Made by a program: the position numbers and the translations under genes. The notes beneath the pieces were generated by a model. The model saw nothing but the letters and a program-made list of their open reading frames with translations, did no database searches and had not been told where the DNA came from. A stretch of DNA of 64,000 bases from Acanthochlamys bracteata (taxonomy: Eukaryota; Streptophyta; Magnoliopsida; Pandanales; Velloziaceae), in assembly GCA_019914995.1 (NCBI GenBank), contig CM034134.1, forward strand, positions 4,906,463-4,970,462, written 5' to 3'. Positions within the stretch are counted from its first letter, which is position 1, and every line of letters starts with the position of its first letter. Shown one piece after another: positions 45,486 through 57,386 of the stretch.

Positions 45486-46200
45486 TTACATTTCAGACAA
45501 TCTTTCTAAAGTGTCCAGGTTTCTTACAGAACCGGCACCTGTCATCTTTACGTTCCTTCTTATGAAATGAAGCAGAATACCCATTTGTCTTAAATGGTCT
45601 TTGCGCTTCCTTTCCATTCTTTCTTCCGGTTTTGTTTGCAGCTTCTTGATGCTTAATGAAATGAATAGAATGAGGTCACAAGTTCTTAAGCCTTGTCTCC
45701 TCTTGCACAAGCATATTGTACAATTCACTCACATTCTATTTGTCCTTCATACTATTATAGTTCATTTGGAATGGATCATATCCAGGAGGTAAGGAATTAA
45801 TAATAAACTGTATAAGAAAATTCTCATCCATATTCATTCCCAAGGACTTTAATCTTGCTGCAATGTTTGACATGTCAATAACATGCTCATGCATTGTACG
45901 AGAACCATGAAATTTTATGGTGGTAAATGTACCCATAAGTGTCCCAGCAAGTGAATTATCAGTTGTTTGGGAACGCTCTTCCACAAATTTCATAAACTTC
46001 TTAGCACTTTCAGTGTTAGGAAGAGTTGACTTAATGTTCTTTGTAACAGGCATTCGAATAAACATTAAGCTTAGTCTGTTTGATCCTTCCCAAATAATAT
46101 TGAATGATCTTTCTTCATCGCTGCTGTCATCACTAAGAGCAGTTGGATTCTCAGTTATAAGTGCTAAATCAAGATCCAGTACACTTAAGTAAAACTAAAC
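45486..46200 (-). pseudogene. Copia-3 gag
   Basis: One open frame from 46065 to 45736 reads as a copia gag of the UBN2 type: SAKKFMKFVEERSQ, then TMHEHVIDMSNIAARLKSLG, FLIQFIINSLPPGYDPF. Upstream, 46070-46200 carries more gag text (EGSNRL and the like) in broken frames. Downstream, 45728-45486 covers the region before and around the zinc knuckle (GRCRFCKKPGHF-like text is shifted and incomplete). In live elements gag forms the particle; a gag-only copy could depend on a relative for pol. Confidence 0.82.
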
Positions 46201-47057
46201 TTGCTCACACCAATCAGAGAAATTAAGTCTGTTGAGCAGTGATATAGACGTAGCACATGAATGCAAAAAAATAGGAATAGACGCTGCAACATTAATAAAT
46301 GCTTGCAAATTATTGCTTTTACTTTCAAACTTTTAAATACATAATACAGATTCAAACCATTCATTTAAGCAATAAATATATATCAAAGTTCTCCTTTGGG
46401 TGAAGCAACGTCATGTTTGATAATTAAATATATTCAAATTAGATATTTTTGCTATCTTTGGATATACAAAACAAATCTAAAAAAATATATAAATCACCAC
46501 GTCATGTTTATGAAATATAAGAGCTACCAATCAACCTTTGGGTGATTCTGAATGTCTTATAATCATAAACTTTAATTATCCATAAAATGTTTAACATAGT
46601 ATCATATCAATTATAAACATCACATACTTACTAATAATATATATATAATTTGGAATTCATGACATCTTATGATTTGGCTACTTTGGTGACCAACAAATCA
46701 TCATAATACGAATTCAAAAATTGACATACAAATCCTACATTTTGAAATTTGCAAAAATTTACGATTTAGCCACTTTAGTGACTAACAAATCATTATAATG
46801 CAAATTCAAATTATATAAATTTAATAGTTGCAATAAATTAATTTATGCATAAAATATTACGATATAAATTTCTTCTATGCAACATATCACATAAACCACC
46901 ATATAATGGCATACAATTGATTATGCTAATAGTTTAATTGGCGAAATTTATACATAAAAAAAACATGCAGAAATATTAAAATAATAAATACCAATAGGAT
47001 TTTCATAATCAAGAGAAAAGAAAAAATCTTTGATGAAAAATTATCGATTTCTAAAAC
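46201..47057. other. Copia-3 leader, non-coding
   Basis: AT-rich leader between primer site and gag. It carries an internal near-repeat: ATTTGGCTACTTTGGTGAC at about 46672 and ATTTAGCCACTTTAGTGAC at about 46763, each followed by AACAAATCAT. Confidence 0.6.
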
Positions 47058-47077
47058 CTTGGTTCGGATACCACATA

Positions 47078-47539
47078 TATTAGATAGTTTCATTACTCTA
47101 TGTAATATCATAATCTATATAAAACATAATTCATGATTTAGAAACTCAATGATTTTTATATACATTAAACAAGAGAAACATACCTTAATCCATAGCGCGC
47201 ATCTTCAACTAGTTGTTTATCTTTAGAAAACTTGATTTCTCCCTCTTGATCTTTACTTAATTATGAAGCAATACTTTTTGTGATGGAATTGACAACAAGC
47301 CTTAGATGTAGATTAAGATAGAGAGAGGGCCAGACATTCATTTAGGAATATATTTATAACCCACAACCATCATAGTGGGTAGTTACTATAACTTCTCTCA
47401 AGTGGGGAGTTATTGTAACTTCCCATTATGGGGAGTCATTATAACTTCCCTTATAATAGGTAGTTTTAATAACTCCTTAACTAATAGGATATTATCATTA
47501 TTTATTAAACCAAGTATTACACATAGGCCACATCCAACA
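47078..47539 (-). repeat. Copia-3 5' LTR
   Basis: 462 bp. It has an extra 'GGGGAGTTATTGTAAC/GGGGAGTCATTATAAC' unit near 47404-47440 compared with the other LTR. Confidence 0.85.
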
Positions 47540-47589
47540 ATTCAAGGAAGCCCTTTGTAATGACATAGAGGATATGGAATGCCTAGGGT

Positions 47590-48190
47590 CCCACATGTAT
47601 CAGTAGAAATATCCTATTGGTGTGCACCAGTCTAGACATTGCACATGTAGTGGTCGTGGTGAGACCTACATGGAATGCCCTGGAGTTGCACATTAGTAGG
47701 CCGTTAAAGAATTCTTTGGCTTATTTAGGGTGTCTGGATGCTGTATTACTTTCCTAAGCTAGAATTAGACTCAAGGGCATTGTAGATCCAGACTTTGTAG
47801 GAGATCTAGATAAAACAAGGTCTACTACTGACTATGAGTTTACTCTTGTAGGTTGTGTATTAAATTGGTGCTTAAAGCTACAGTCTGTCATGACATTATC
47901 TAGAACATGCTAGCTGCAAAGCCGTGCAAAGAGACGATATGGGTGAGGCACCTAGTGGTGGAGCTTGGCTGTCCATAAGAGACAGTACCTCAATTTTGTG
48001 GTGACCAAAGTATCTTACTTATGGGAAGGAATCCTGTTTTTTATGGGAAAATCAAACATGTAGGGGTCCAATATTTCTTCATTCGGGAAATTGTTGAGAG
48101 TGTCAGGATGACCTGACAAAGCCTATAAACCGCAATAAGTTTAAATCCTGTGACATGTGTATGCCTTGGTAATTACCGACATTAGACACA
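47590..48190 (+). pseudogene. Copia-2 reverse transcriptase end and RNase H
   Basis: CTSLDIAHVVVVVR near 47625 corresponds to the copia CTRPDIAxAVxxVSR motif, followed by YMECPGVAH. DFVGDLDKTRSTTDYEFTL near 47793-47850 is the RNase H start, with the D-kinked SxSG replaced. KETIWVRHLVVELGCP near 47930 matches the KExIWLxxLxxELG helix. FYGKIKHVGVQYFFIREIVE near 48040-48095 matches the RTKHIDVRxHFIRE motif (R-T changed to K-I). Frames shift several times. Remnant only. Confidence 0.78.
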
Positions 48191-49000
48191 AACCTTGGTG
48201 ACCATTGGAATGCGGAAAGAAAAACACTAAGAGGCAACATAGACAGGGGAAGACTAGCAAACAATATGAGGCAAACGGTAGTTAGGTAACCCTTCATTAG
48301 CCCCGAGCCACTTAGGTCCTATTACTTTGTCAAACCCTTTGATGTGGGTACTTATGTACTATCTATTGTACTGTCTGCTCTTTCTTAACAAAGGCATTTA
48401 CTTTACATAGTATTATAAGATGTCTTTAAGTGGGAAAATGTTGGAAATAGTCATAAAGCCACTTGGCATTTGCTTTATTGTCTACTGTAATGACAGATAA
48501 CAATGCAGAAGCTTCTAATGTTGGCTCAAACGGCAACAATTCTGAGGAGGAATGTGACAAGCCTACTTTGACACCTTCGACTGTTCTTCTTGGGAAGAGC
48601 TTGGCAACTTGAGGCAGCAATTGACATAACTATTGAATGAGCATGTCATTGTGATTAGATTGATATTGTGTGGCATAGGCCGCATAGGCTGGCGTGCTTA
48701 AGCACAGCCCTTACAGAAATGCTGTGGTATCATTATGATAGTGCAGCATAGGTTGTTAAGATTTGCGTTGGGTGAGTCACTAACTAAGCTAGAACATGTC
48801 AACTTCATTGAATTAATCAGCTTAATTGGCAATTTTCTACTATGATCAATCATTGCTATACTTTTGTTTAGACCGCATCAAGAAGGGATCTCAACTTATG
48901 TCGGCCATCTTACAACATCTGCTACTAATCTCTAAGTACTTACTTTGATGGTATGGTTGGTTTTAAATTTTTGACCAAGTCCTAACAATCTGAGGGGAAT

Positions 49001-49600
49001 GTTGATTTTCAAGGGATGTAATATTATAATACCGTATAAGAAACCAATTAGTTAGAAATTGCATAGGACTCCAATTCATGAAGGTCTTGCTTAGTATAGA
49101 TTTTAAGTTTCTTTAGAGAGTTATTTAGCTTCATTAAAAACCATTAGCTTTGTTTGAACACCTGCCCAAGCAACTCTAGAGGCGAGGTGAATTTGAGTTG
49201 CAAATTAAAATTTAAACTTAAAAACTTTTGTCCTAAATAGAGACAAAATAGTAGGTATAATAGCTACCTGGTTAAGCTTCTAGTTTACTAAAAAGATTTG
49301 TTTCTAGCCAAAAAAGTAATATCAACTTCAAGTTAACTGGCTATTGATCTATTGTTTCTCATGCCTTATGAACTTTTACTTGGCTAACAGAGAGAAAGTA
49401 GTAGCTAAAGTAGTAGTGGTAGTACTGTGCTCGATTAAGGGAAAAAGCAATAGCTAAACCAGCTAGCTTCTTTTGCTAGTTTCCTGCACTTAGTAATATG
49501 TTAAATGAGCTAGTCAGGCATTAATCAGCTAGCAGCGTTTAGTTGTGTTCCACATGCATAATTCTCAAGTTAATGTTCGATGTTAGTTTTAAAAAATAAA
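49001..49600. other. Gene-free stretch
   Basis: No coding similarity. CTGAGGGGAATGTTG at 48990-49004 looks like a polypurine tract followed by TG and may mark another LTR start, but no partner was found. Confidence 0.4.
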
Positions 49601-49869
49601 GGGGGCGTTTGGGATTGCTTATGAAATAGAACTTTTGTGAAATGAAGAGTATTTTTGTCTTTTTTGGAAAACGAGTTATATTTTTTTTACTTCAAAAAAA
49701 ATAATAAAAATATATAATAAAAAGATCTCACTTCGTAGAATTTTTCTACACTTTCTAAATTTTTAAATAAACTTTTTATATATTTATAAAATATGTATTG
49801 AAAAATGTAAAATGAAGAAAAGTTGAGAAAAACTGATAAGTAATTTTTGAAACGGAGAACCAAACAGCC
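49601..49869. mobile_element. MITE-like element A (GGGGGCGTTTGG ... CCAAACAGCC)
   Basis: Imperfect terminal inverted repeats: GGCGTTTGGGA at the left, and the complement of the right end reads GGCTGTTTGGTT. The 269-bp AT-rich interior has no coding potential. It shares an internal run (TGAAATGAAGAGTATTTTTG, then ACTTCAAAA-AAATAATAAAAATA) with the element at 52745. Confidence 0.7.
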
Positions 49870-49988
49870 AAAAACAAATCAAAGTAAGAGTAGAAAGCAC
49901 ACATGTGATCTTTACCTAGTTCGGCTGCCAACCCAGCCTATGGCCACTCTTCAAGTGATTTCCACTATCTTCTTGCTAGGCGCTATAA

Positions 49989-52636
49989 TGTAATATTCTA
50001 GTTTATAGAGTAAATGGGCCAAGCTCAAAGCCCAAACCACTAATTCATTTCCCTTATATTTTCTTTCCTTCTTACCTTATTCCTCCTCTTGTTCTTTTGT
50101 TCTTCTGCTCACTCCCGATAGCGAGCAGCCTTGTGTGTGATTTGCTCGCCGGCATGCTGTCTTTCCTCTTCGGTCGATTTCTTACTTTCCTACCTCCGGC
50201 TTCCTTCTCCTCCTTGTTGGTATTGCTTCGGCGAGCACTTTGAGCCGATTCCGACAAGCTAATAAAAACCCTAAGTTCGGCAGGAGATTTTCAATAGAGA
50301 ATCGGCCAAGCCGAGCCGTCGAAACCAACCTCCTTATCTTGTTGATGCTTCTTCCTCCCTGAATTTCATTGATTTTTGGTTCCAGTGTGTGATTCCATGC
50401 AATCTCCGATCGGCATTCATTCGGGCGATTCCGATCACTGGCGGCTCTTCTAGCTTTGCCATTTCCTCTGTGAAGGATTGATCTTTTGCCACCAATTCCT
50501 CTATGGCCAGAACCTCACCGGAATCCGGCGAGCCAGCGGGCCCATGGTAGTGGTAAGTTGTATACATTTTTATGTTCGTTTCGAACACTTAACTTTGTCA
50601 TTGGACTAGTCTTGATCTCCATTTTGTCTTAGGTGATCCATTGGTCGGGAGTCAACTAAATTTGTCATTCCAATACAACGTCGATTAGATTCAAGTTGTC
50701 TTTGATTTCGTAAGCTTTTAGCCTGCTAGCTTTAGCAATTGTTAAATAGTTAAGGTTTATGGGTTGGTTTCGTTTATTTTGAGTAGGTGTTAAATCTTAT
50801 TTGATTCTGCGTTAGGCTTGAGAGTGGAGTTAGACCTAGTGTTGCTGCTTGACAAGGTGAGGGTTGCATGATTGCATGAACCACAGGTGAGGGTTACCGT
50901 GCCTTTCTTTTACTATTATATCGTTAGGTTTTTCGGCACAGGTAATATCTGTTTGAATTCTTGGCATAACTCGTCACCTTCTATGTATAGATTAAATTAT
51001 TCCTCATGCTATATTATGTTGTGTGAAGTATGCTTGTAAAGGATCCACAATGGAATAACCTAGAAAGCATGTCGCATTTAATGGCTTAGTTCGTTAAAGA
51101 ATCAATGGTATCAATTTGTAGGCACGCTGTAGGAGTTCTTGCATGTAATGTAAAATTTCAGTTGTAAATCATGCTTATATAATATGATATTTATAATTAC
51201 AATAGCATTTCATAAACCTAGTGGCATAATTATATAATATGTTTGACGTACACGTTACTGCTTACATTGGGCATAGCATGTTCATTGTGCGAAAGTCTAT
51301 TATATTGCAGCTATTTGTTAAGAACTGTATTGGTATGTGACAATGCAGAATCTGACAAGTATTGCCCTAACTTATTTATGGATGCTTGCATGTACGCTGG
51401 ATCCAAGGACATACTGGCCAGCGAGATATATAGATAGGCAGTGGGTCCAGGACATACTGAGCACCGAAATGTATGGATAGCAGATAGGTCAAAAACATAC
51501 TGAACATCGAGCTATGAGACATGGATAGCTGGTGGGTCCTAAGGCTATTTGGCACCGAGCTGATTTGACTCTGATATATAAAGGTATTATGTATGTATAT
51601 TTGTGTGATATATATAATGACATGATGCGAATTGGAGATGTGGTCTCACTTTGTCACTTAAGCTATATGCTCGCTTCTGATCCATTGGATTTATTATTAT
51701 CATATGCTTGCTAGTGTGGATATATTATGTATATGTATTATGGCATTGAAATGAATGCCTAGGTAAGTTGACATACATAAAGATGCATATGACCTTGGAA
51801 AAGGTATATAGTCGATTGTCTGGCATAAGCATATACAAACATCCATTACGTTGAGACATTAACTACATACGCATGAATATGCAATATAAAAATAGAAAAT
51901 CTGCATAATACAATAACTTCATAAAAGGAATGGATTTCTGTGTGTTACATTTCATTCTTATCGTATCCTTCCTAGTGAGGACTGAGTCGGTATGAGACGA
52001 TTCAGGATTTGGTAGAAATGATCTTGGTCAATCCTTGCATTTTTGTATGTATATAAATATAGAAATAAAATATTAGAAAATGCGTTAGAAATCTCAAAAC
52101 AGTGCATCTATTTTTTACCTCACTGAGACTGGGCATATCCTCTTTATTTTCTTTGTCCTCTCCTAATCTTTACAGGATTTTATTTGAATTTAGTGGACTC
52201 CATAGCCATGGATTGAAGACATGTAATGGGTATGTTAGTCATTTAATATTTCATTTAGTTGGCTCCGTAACACTCGAGGGATACACTATTCTTATTGTTG
52301 TTTGTAAATTATTAACTTGGCACTCGATTGTTGATTTATTTGTTTTCTCTTTCTGTTGAGATTTATTATTGCAGATAGCAGTTGTGTAAGTTGTTAAGTC
52401 TTTTGCGTGTTTTTATTTTGTCTTGGTGTAGTTTATAAGAACTTGTGGTATTGTGATTTTAGTTAATTTCAATTAGGTTTTCCCTTGATTTTTCAAACAA
52501 GGTTCTACCAAAATTTTTTTCAAAATTCTTACTGTGTATTGTTTCAAATTCAATTCTTATAGGCTTATTGAGTTGGACTTTGCTTGGGCTTGGTTTAGTC
52601 CAATGTCGGTCATGACTCTTGGGTTGGGTCGTGACA
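49989..52636 (+). mobile_element. Solo gypsy LTR, 2648 bp, TSD TATAA
   Basis: Starts TGTAATATTC (compare TGTAACACCC of the 62329 LTR read in reverse) and ends GTCGTGACA. TATAA occurs at 49984-49988 and 52637-52641, an exact TSD, with no internal coding region next to it. This is the signature of recombination between the two LTRs of a full element. Shared blocks with the reverse LTRs include GGTGAGGGTTACCGTGCC near 50886. The family is the same as 1-459, 14603-15822, 37172-38693 and 59922-62329. Confidence 0.92.
51385..51565 (+). repeat. ~55-bp tandem repeats in the solo LTR
   Basis: About four units with GGACATACTG, CGAG(C/A)TAT and ATGGATAG(C/G). They are the complement of the array at 15060-15340. 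Confidence 0.75.
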
Positions 52637-52744
52637 TATAACTCCGAAATTCTACGTTCCATTCAAAAGCCTCCGCCTCCCAATACTCGACATTCCACCT
52701 AAATGCCTCTGTCACCAAGTTTCCGCTATACAAGCTACACTTTA

Positions 52745-52970
52745 GCATTCGGGAGTGCTTTTCAAATGAAACTATTCTGAAATGAAATGTATTTTTGTCC
52801 TTTCAAGGTAACGAGTTTTTTTTTTCTTACTTCAAAATAAATAATAAAAATAACCAATAATAAAATCTTATGATATAGAATTTTACTGTACTTTCTATAA
52901 TTTTAAATAAATTATGTGAAGTGAAAAGTTGGAATCAAAGGAGTAGAAAGGTAAAGCCAAATATGCCCGC
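52745..52970. mobile_element. MITE-like element B, related to 49601-49869
   Basis: Shares TGAAATGAA(A/G)(T/A)GTATTTTTG and ACTTCAAAATAAATAATAAA with element A. The ends are weaker (CATTCGGGAG and CCAAATATGCCCG). 226 bp, non-coding. Confidence 0.6.
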
Positions 52971-53148
52971 AAGCTCCTCGCATCTTTCTAGGTGCAAACC
53001 CCGTAACCTTTACAAAAGTTAGCACACTGAGAAAGGTTCTACTCAAACACTTGTCAATACCGAGTGCACCCTGCACTCTATACATACTTTATAATCACTT
53101 TGAACTTTTGTAGAGGTCCCGCAGTACTCAACTTTTACTCAGGATCAT

Positions 53149-55102
53149 TGATAGAGAAACCTATGTAATACTAACTCTAAATGGGGAAGGGTAGGGGAGG
53201 GGAGGGGGTTGGGGTTATGGGGTGGTTCAATTAGGTTGCTGATTAGTGATTGCTCACGAACAATAACCTGTACTGAAGTTGTTAACAAAATATAATATAA
53301 ATGAAGCTAACAGAAGTGCTAAGAAATGCAAACCAAACACTCAAGACCTATGTTTACGTCACTTGACATCTCAAGTTTAATGCACTTATGTCAAGATAAT
53401 ATATACAAACACATAGACTTGATTTTTCTCAAAATACCTCCACCTCAACCCGTGTTTCCTCGCAAGGACAACTCACCATGGCCTCCTAAACGATGCAAAG
53501 TCCCTTCGGTTGCAACATGCACACTTTCACATAGGCCTAACACAAACCTTTAACCTACACCTAGGTTAGCTAATCTCAAAACTCGGAAGCTCTCCTACAA
53601 CCTTCTCAAGGTTACACAGTGAATCACGAGGTTTAGCTCATGTGATCTCTATAGCAATGATGTCTATCACTCAACAAGAAAGTAACAAGAATTTTGTACA
53701 AATGAAAGAAAAAGAATAAGGACTTACTCGAAGACTCTCGATTGCACTAGTTCTCCTTTTAAGTCAGTAGTATGAAATCTCAATAAAGTGTTAAGTATGA
53801 TGTTGTTCTTTGTTGTTGCTCTTCATTGCAATTACATAGCAATCTCCTCTTTGATCTCAGACTGAAAGCTGCTCGGTTTAAATCTTCAACGATTAGAAGC
53901 AACGCAACGCGAACATCAAAAGAAAATGGCTACCTTGTTGTGATCCATTTGTAGGGTTTCCTTCTCTAGAATTTGCTCTGATTTCATTCCTTTTTTTTTA
54001 GCTGACCATTATTTGCTGATGTGGATCTCAGCTACTAATTCTTCAAAACGGCTCTTACAAATTCATCCAATGTCAGTGTGTGCTCTAGGGTTTCTGGTGC
54101 CACATCATCTGAAATTTGTGGCAGATTTCTTCTAGTAACCAATATGATTTGTTTCCACAAAATTAATCTTCAGCATGCCCTCTTTAATCTACATACAGAG
54201 ATCAGGTCGAGATTCAAATAGATCGTTGAGATATAAGGGTTTGAGCTTGATCCATTTACAGTTGTATGCATGTTGGAACCTTGCCATTATAGATTTGCTA
54301 CATATTTTTCAATATTCAAACAGATGGTCAAGCATCTTCTGAAGACACTTGCAACTGGTTGCCTAGTCTAGGAACCTAGGAAAAAGATGTCACGATCCAG
54401 TCCATAAGCTAACTTGGTTTGTCCAGCCACTTTGCTGATTTTTCTATTCTTCGTTAGCGGATATGTTTGGCTCAAATTTGCATTGTAGATATCTCTTAAT
54501 GTCAGCTTTCAGTGGCAAAAATTGAATCTAAAATGTGATTTTAACTGGGAAATATTGAGTTTGCAAGATTTTGTCTAGATTTGGTTTATGCACACAGAAT
54601 TGGCAATAGCAAAACAGCGAACTTCTCTGATTTCTATAAAATTTTCTTCATGAAATGTTCTCAATATTTTGATTCTACAACTTGAAAATGTTTGCTATCC
54701 ATAAAACAATTGGATTTCCAAAATATTCCTTAAGTGGAAAGATATCGCCTTTGACATGTGCTGTCAAGAAATGTTCTCTAGGTGATCCTTTGGAGTTTGG
54801 CGGTGCCATTAGTAATCTTTACAGAATATTCCTGTTTTTGATACCTGATAAAATTTCGTCCTCTTTGTCTTTGTTTACTCCTTGACCTTCTTTCAACTAC
54901 AATACAAAAATCTCTATTTGGTGCTCTAAGTTGAAGGATATACAGTTGCAAAGTAGCAACCAAGAAGGTTTCAACAATTAGTGAAAATCGGCTTGTAGTT
55001 CTGTCCAGCTGATGCATTACTTGAGTTCTATGTAGAGATGTCCAAAACTTAGCAATGATGCTCAAATATGCGTCATCATCAAAATACTTGAGATGTTCAA
55101 CA
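53149..55102 (-). mobile_element. ~2-kb LTR, probably the 3' LTR of a reverse element
   Basis: Starts TGATAGAGAAACC, as at 23501, and ends GTTCAACA. On the minus strand the LTR start TGTTGAAC is directly preceded by AAAAAAAAGAGGAGAT (55103-55118), a polypurine tract. That makes this a 3' LTR of an element running right to left. Its body to the right is mostly lost. A second purine-rich block, TGTTGAGGGGGAGAAAA on the minus strand, lies near 55350. Confidence 0.78.
53182..53225. repeat. G-rich tract
   Basis: GGGGAAGGGTAGGGGAGGGG followed by AGGGGGTTGGGGTTATGGGG, with eight runs of three or more G near the LTR edge. The 23501 copy has a shorter counterpart (GGAGTGGTGGGGG). Confidence 0.85.
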
Positions 55103-55118
55103 ATCTCCTCTTTTTTTT

Positions 55119-56035
55119 ATGACAAAATATTCAAAGAATTATTTGCTAGTTTGAAGTTAGAGCACATTCAAGTGCATAGCTCAAGCTTAGTAATGCATCA
55201 GCTGGAGTTGCTCCCGTAGATCATAAGCTCAGCTAAAGCTTGGTAGGTGCATCAGCTCCAGTATTATTCTAGTAGTTCTAGTAGGTCAGTTACTCTTACA
55301 TCATGCATACAGTGGCAGTGACAATAATCACCGCACAATAACAGAATTTTCTCCCCCTCAACATGTGCATGACTTTCTGCAAAATAATTCTTACAAAATC
55401 TTTTTTTCTGTCATATCAAAAAGGCTCGGGAGCTCATTAGTAGCTATACACGATGTACAAGGATAGATATGATGCACATATTCAGTGTCTAGCAACATCC
55501 ATGCACAGACTATGAATAACAATTAATTCCGAAAGGGCAAAGATTAAGAGCACAATGTTCATACTTTTGACATAAAAAAGTGACATCATTCAAGAGCACA
55601 AAATAATTACTGCAAGCTAAGCCTAGATAGGGTAGCAGCACAAGTACAAAATAGAAATGCAGCAACAACTAAAGCAAAAACAAAAAACACCTAGAAAACA
55701 GAAGACAAATAGCCACAAAGCAACATAACAGTCAGTCCAGATGGGTAGGTGCTGGGTAGGATAGGCTAGATTTTAGACTTTTCTACACTTTGAGGTGAGG
55801 ATAGAAGGGGTGGATGAGGGTTGTAGGATCTCATCTTGATCCTTAAGCTATTCCTTAAAACCTTCAAATTTTCATCCATCAATTTCCCAAATTTGTCGAC
55901 AGAACTTTTTAGCGTTTCCTGATTCCTGTGGTCCTTATATGCAATCCATTGGACATGTCCTCGGTAGTGTCCTCAAGGGTCCAAGTCTTCTTCCCAGTTT
56001 GGTTAGTCATTTTTGAGGCCTTTCAAGTGATCAAA
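55119..56035 (-). other. Internal remnant between LTR and LTR end
   Basis: Contains AGCTCA and GCATCAGCT phrases repeated near 55170-55260, and the purine-rich block near 55350. Reading on the minus strand near 55800-56010 gives a charged, possibly coding stretch that I cannot assign to a family. No pol motif. Confidence 0.45.
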
Positions 56036-56159
56036 GGGTACCAGTTCACCTGTATTTCTGTCCAGCTGATATATTAGTTGAATTGAATGTAGATTTGTCC
56101 AAAGCTTGGTAACGATTCTCAAATAAGTGTTATCATCAAAATACTTGGAATTTCTGACA
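56036..56159 (-). mobile_element. LTR end fragment of the ~2-kb family
   Basis: Only about 124 bp: TTCTGTCCAGCTGAT, then GATTTGTCCAAAGCTTGG, ending GAATTTCTGACA at 56159. It matches the terminal part of 53149-55102 and of 40320-41005. Flanks ATCAT (53144-53148) and ACCAC (56160-56164) differ only by C/T changes. Confidence 0.7.
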
Positions 56160-57386
56160 ACCACTCTTTTACAAATGTAAAACTCAATAGAACAGAGAGA
56201 ACCAAAGATATAAATAGTGAGGGAACCCTATTAAGTAGTAGATGAAGCAGTCTGACTCTTTGCTTGCTGTTAAACACTTGTATATTTTTCAATGAACCCC
56301 AGCAGGATTTTGTCTTTCTTTCTCTGTTTTGCTTCACACTCTTCTCCGTTGTGATTTTTCTCCTTTTGTCATTTCATCTTTGAACATTGTTCTCCCGTTT
56401 GAATTCTCCTCCAATGGGTACAAATTCACCATCTTCAAGGTGTGAGATTGGTATGTGGAGCAGTGGAGGCGTCCGTTAGCTTGATGGCACCGCTCCTCTT
56501 TTCCGAAATGGGTTATTTACTCCTTTCTGCAAATCCTTTATCCTTTCTGCAATTTTTCTCTCCTCTTTTCCGTTCTCTTTGTTTTCTATCTTTGAATTCT
56601 TGGCTGGCTTCTAGACTGGGTTGTAAACAAAAGCAAATTTCATTATCTTTCTTGTTGTTCTTTCATTTTCAATACTGCCCGTCATCGATGATGTGATCTC
56701 TGTGTTTCCCTTTTTTTGCCCTAACTATGCCAACCTCGCTGGCTTAGTTAATACTCTTGATCTTGTGTGACAATGAATTCAATTTGAATTCCTATTGGTG
56801 CTAGTGACCGCCGGTCCAGGAGGTGCTTCCTCAAGTCATCATCCACTCAGTTTGGCTTCTTCAATGATACCAATTTGCACTTCTCTCTTCTCTGTCTCAT
56901 TCAAGCTCTATGCTGCAGTTTTTGTTGTATAGCTTAATTGTAGCAACATAATGGATTAGTTATAGAGTGAGTTATGCAACATAACTTGTTGAACATAAAA
57001 TTTGAACTTAAGTACTTCAGTCTAAAAGTGTATGAAAAAATTTATCTGGATGCATTTTGTTGAAGTAGTTTGATACTGTTTTGTTGATGCATGTGGGATC
57101 CAATGTGTTGATCAAAGCCTACATGTTGCTCTTGTTATCTTCAAAATTGTATGGCAAATGGATGAGTGTAACATGTAGAAACGCCATGTGGAAGTTGGTA
57201 GATGAACACTGATTTTTTCCCCAGAATGAACTGAATTTTTCACTACAATTTTTCTAAGCTTGATAATGAGTTGTTTCATCTCTTTGAGATACGTAGTGTG
57301 TATGTTCCTCTAGATGTCTCGAGAAGATCAAACTTAAACATGATTTGGATCAACTTTGAGGTAGTGCCTGCATAAGGTGTCAAGAT
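56160..57386. other. Gene-free stretch
   Basis: No coding similarity recognised. The left part has CT-rich text around 56360-56620. The longest open frame (56442-56696) is Leu/Ser-rich with no motif. Confidence 0.45.

Larger units (their letters stand above)
44897..47539 (-). mobile_element. Copia-3: short copia with LTRs, gag and truncated protease
   Basis: LTRs 44897-45339 and 47078-47539 share TATTAGATAGTTTCATTAC at one end and CACATCCAACA at the other. On the minus strand the primer site GGTATCCGAACCAAGG (47058-47074) follows the right LTR. Coding is gag (about 45486-46200) and a protease start that stops right against the left LTR. Integrase, RT and RNase H are all absent, so it is an internal-deletion, non-autonomous copy of 2643 bp. 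The flanks GTTCA (44892-44896) and ATTCA (47540-47544) match at 4 of 5. Confidence 0.88.
44560..49000 (+). mobile_element. Copia-2: old forward copia remnant hosting another copia
   Basis: Left part 44560-44896 and right part 47540-48438 are separated by the copia-3 insertion. The left part has weak, unplaced coding-like text. The right part has clear copia RT-end and RNase H motifs (see next entry). AAGTGGGAAAA then TGTTGGAAATAG at 48428-48450 looks like a polypurine tract and LTR start, so a degraded 3' LTR probably begins at 48439. Its end is not clear and 49000 is only a working limit. Confidence 0.55.

Noticed and set aside
50072..50588. Two minus-strand frames rich in Lys/Arg/Glu as possible genes
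   Set aside because: They fall wholly inside the solo LTR, which has exact TSDs and LTR relatives elsewhere in the window.
56442..56696. 84-codon frame as a small membrane protein
   Set aside because: Leu/Ser-rich translation of a CT-rich tract, with no promoter, motif or context to support it.
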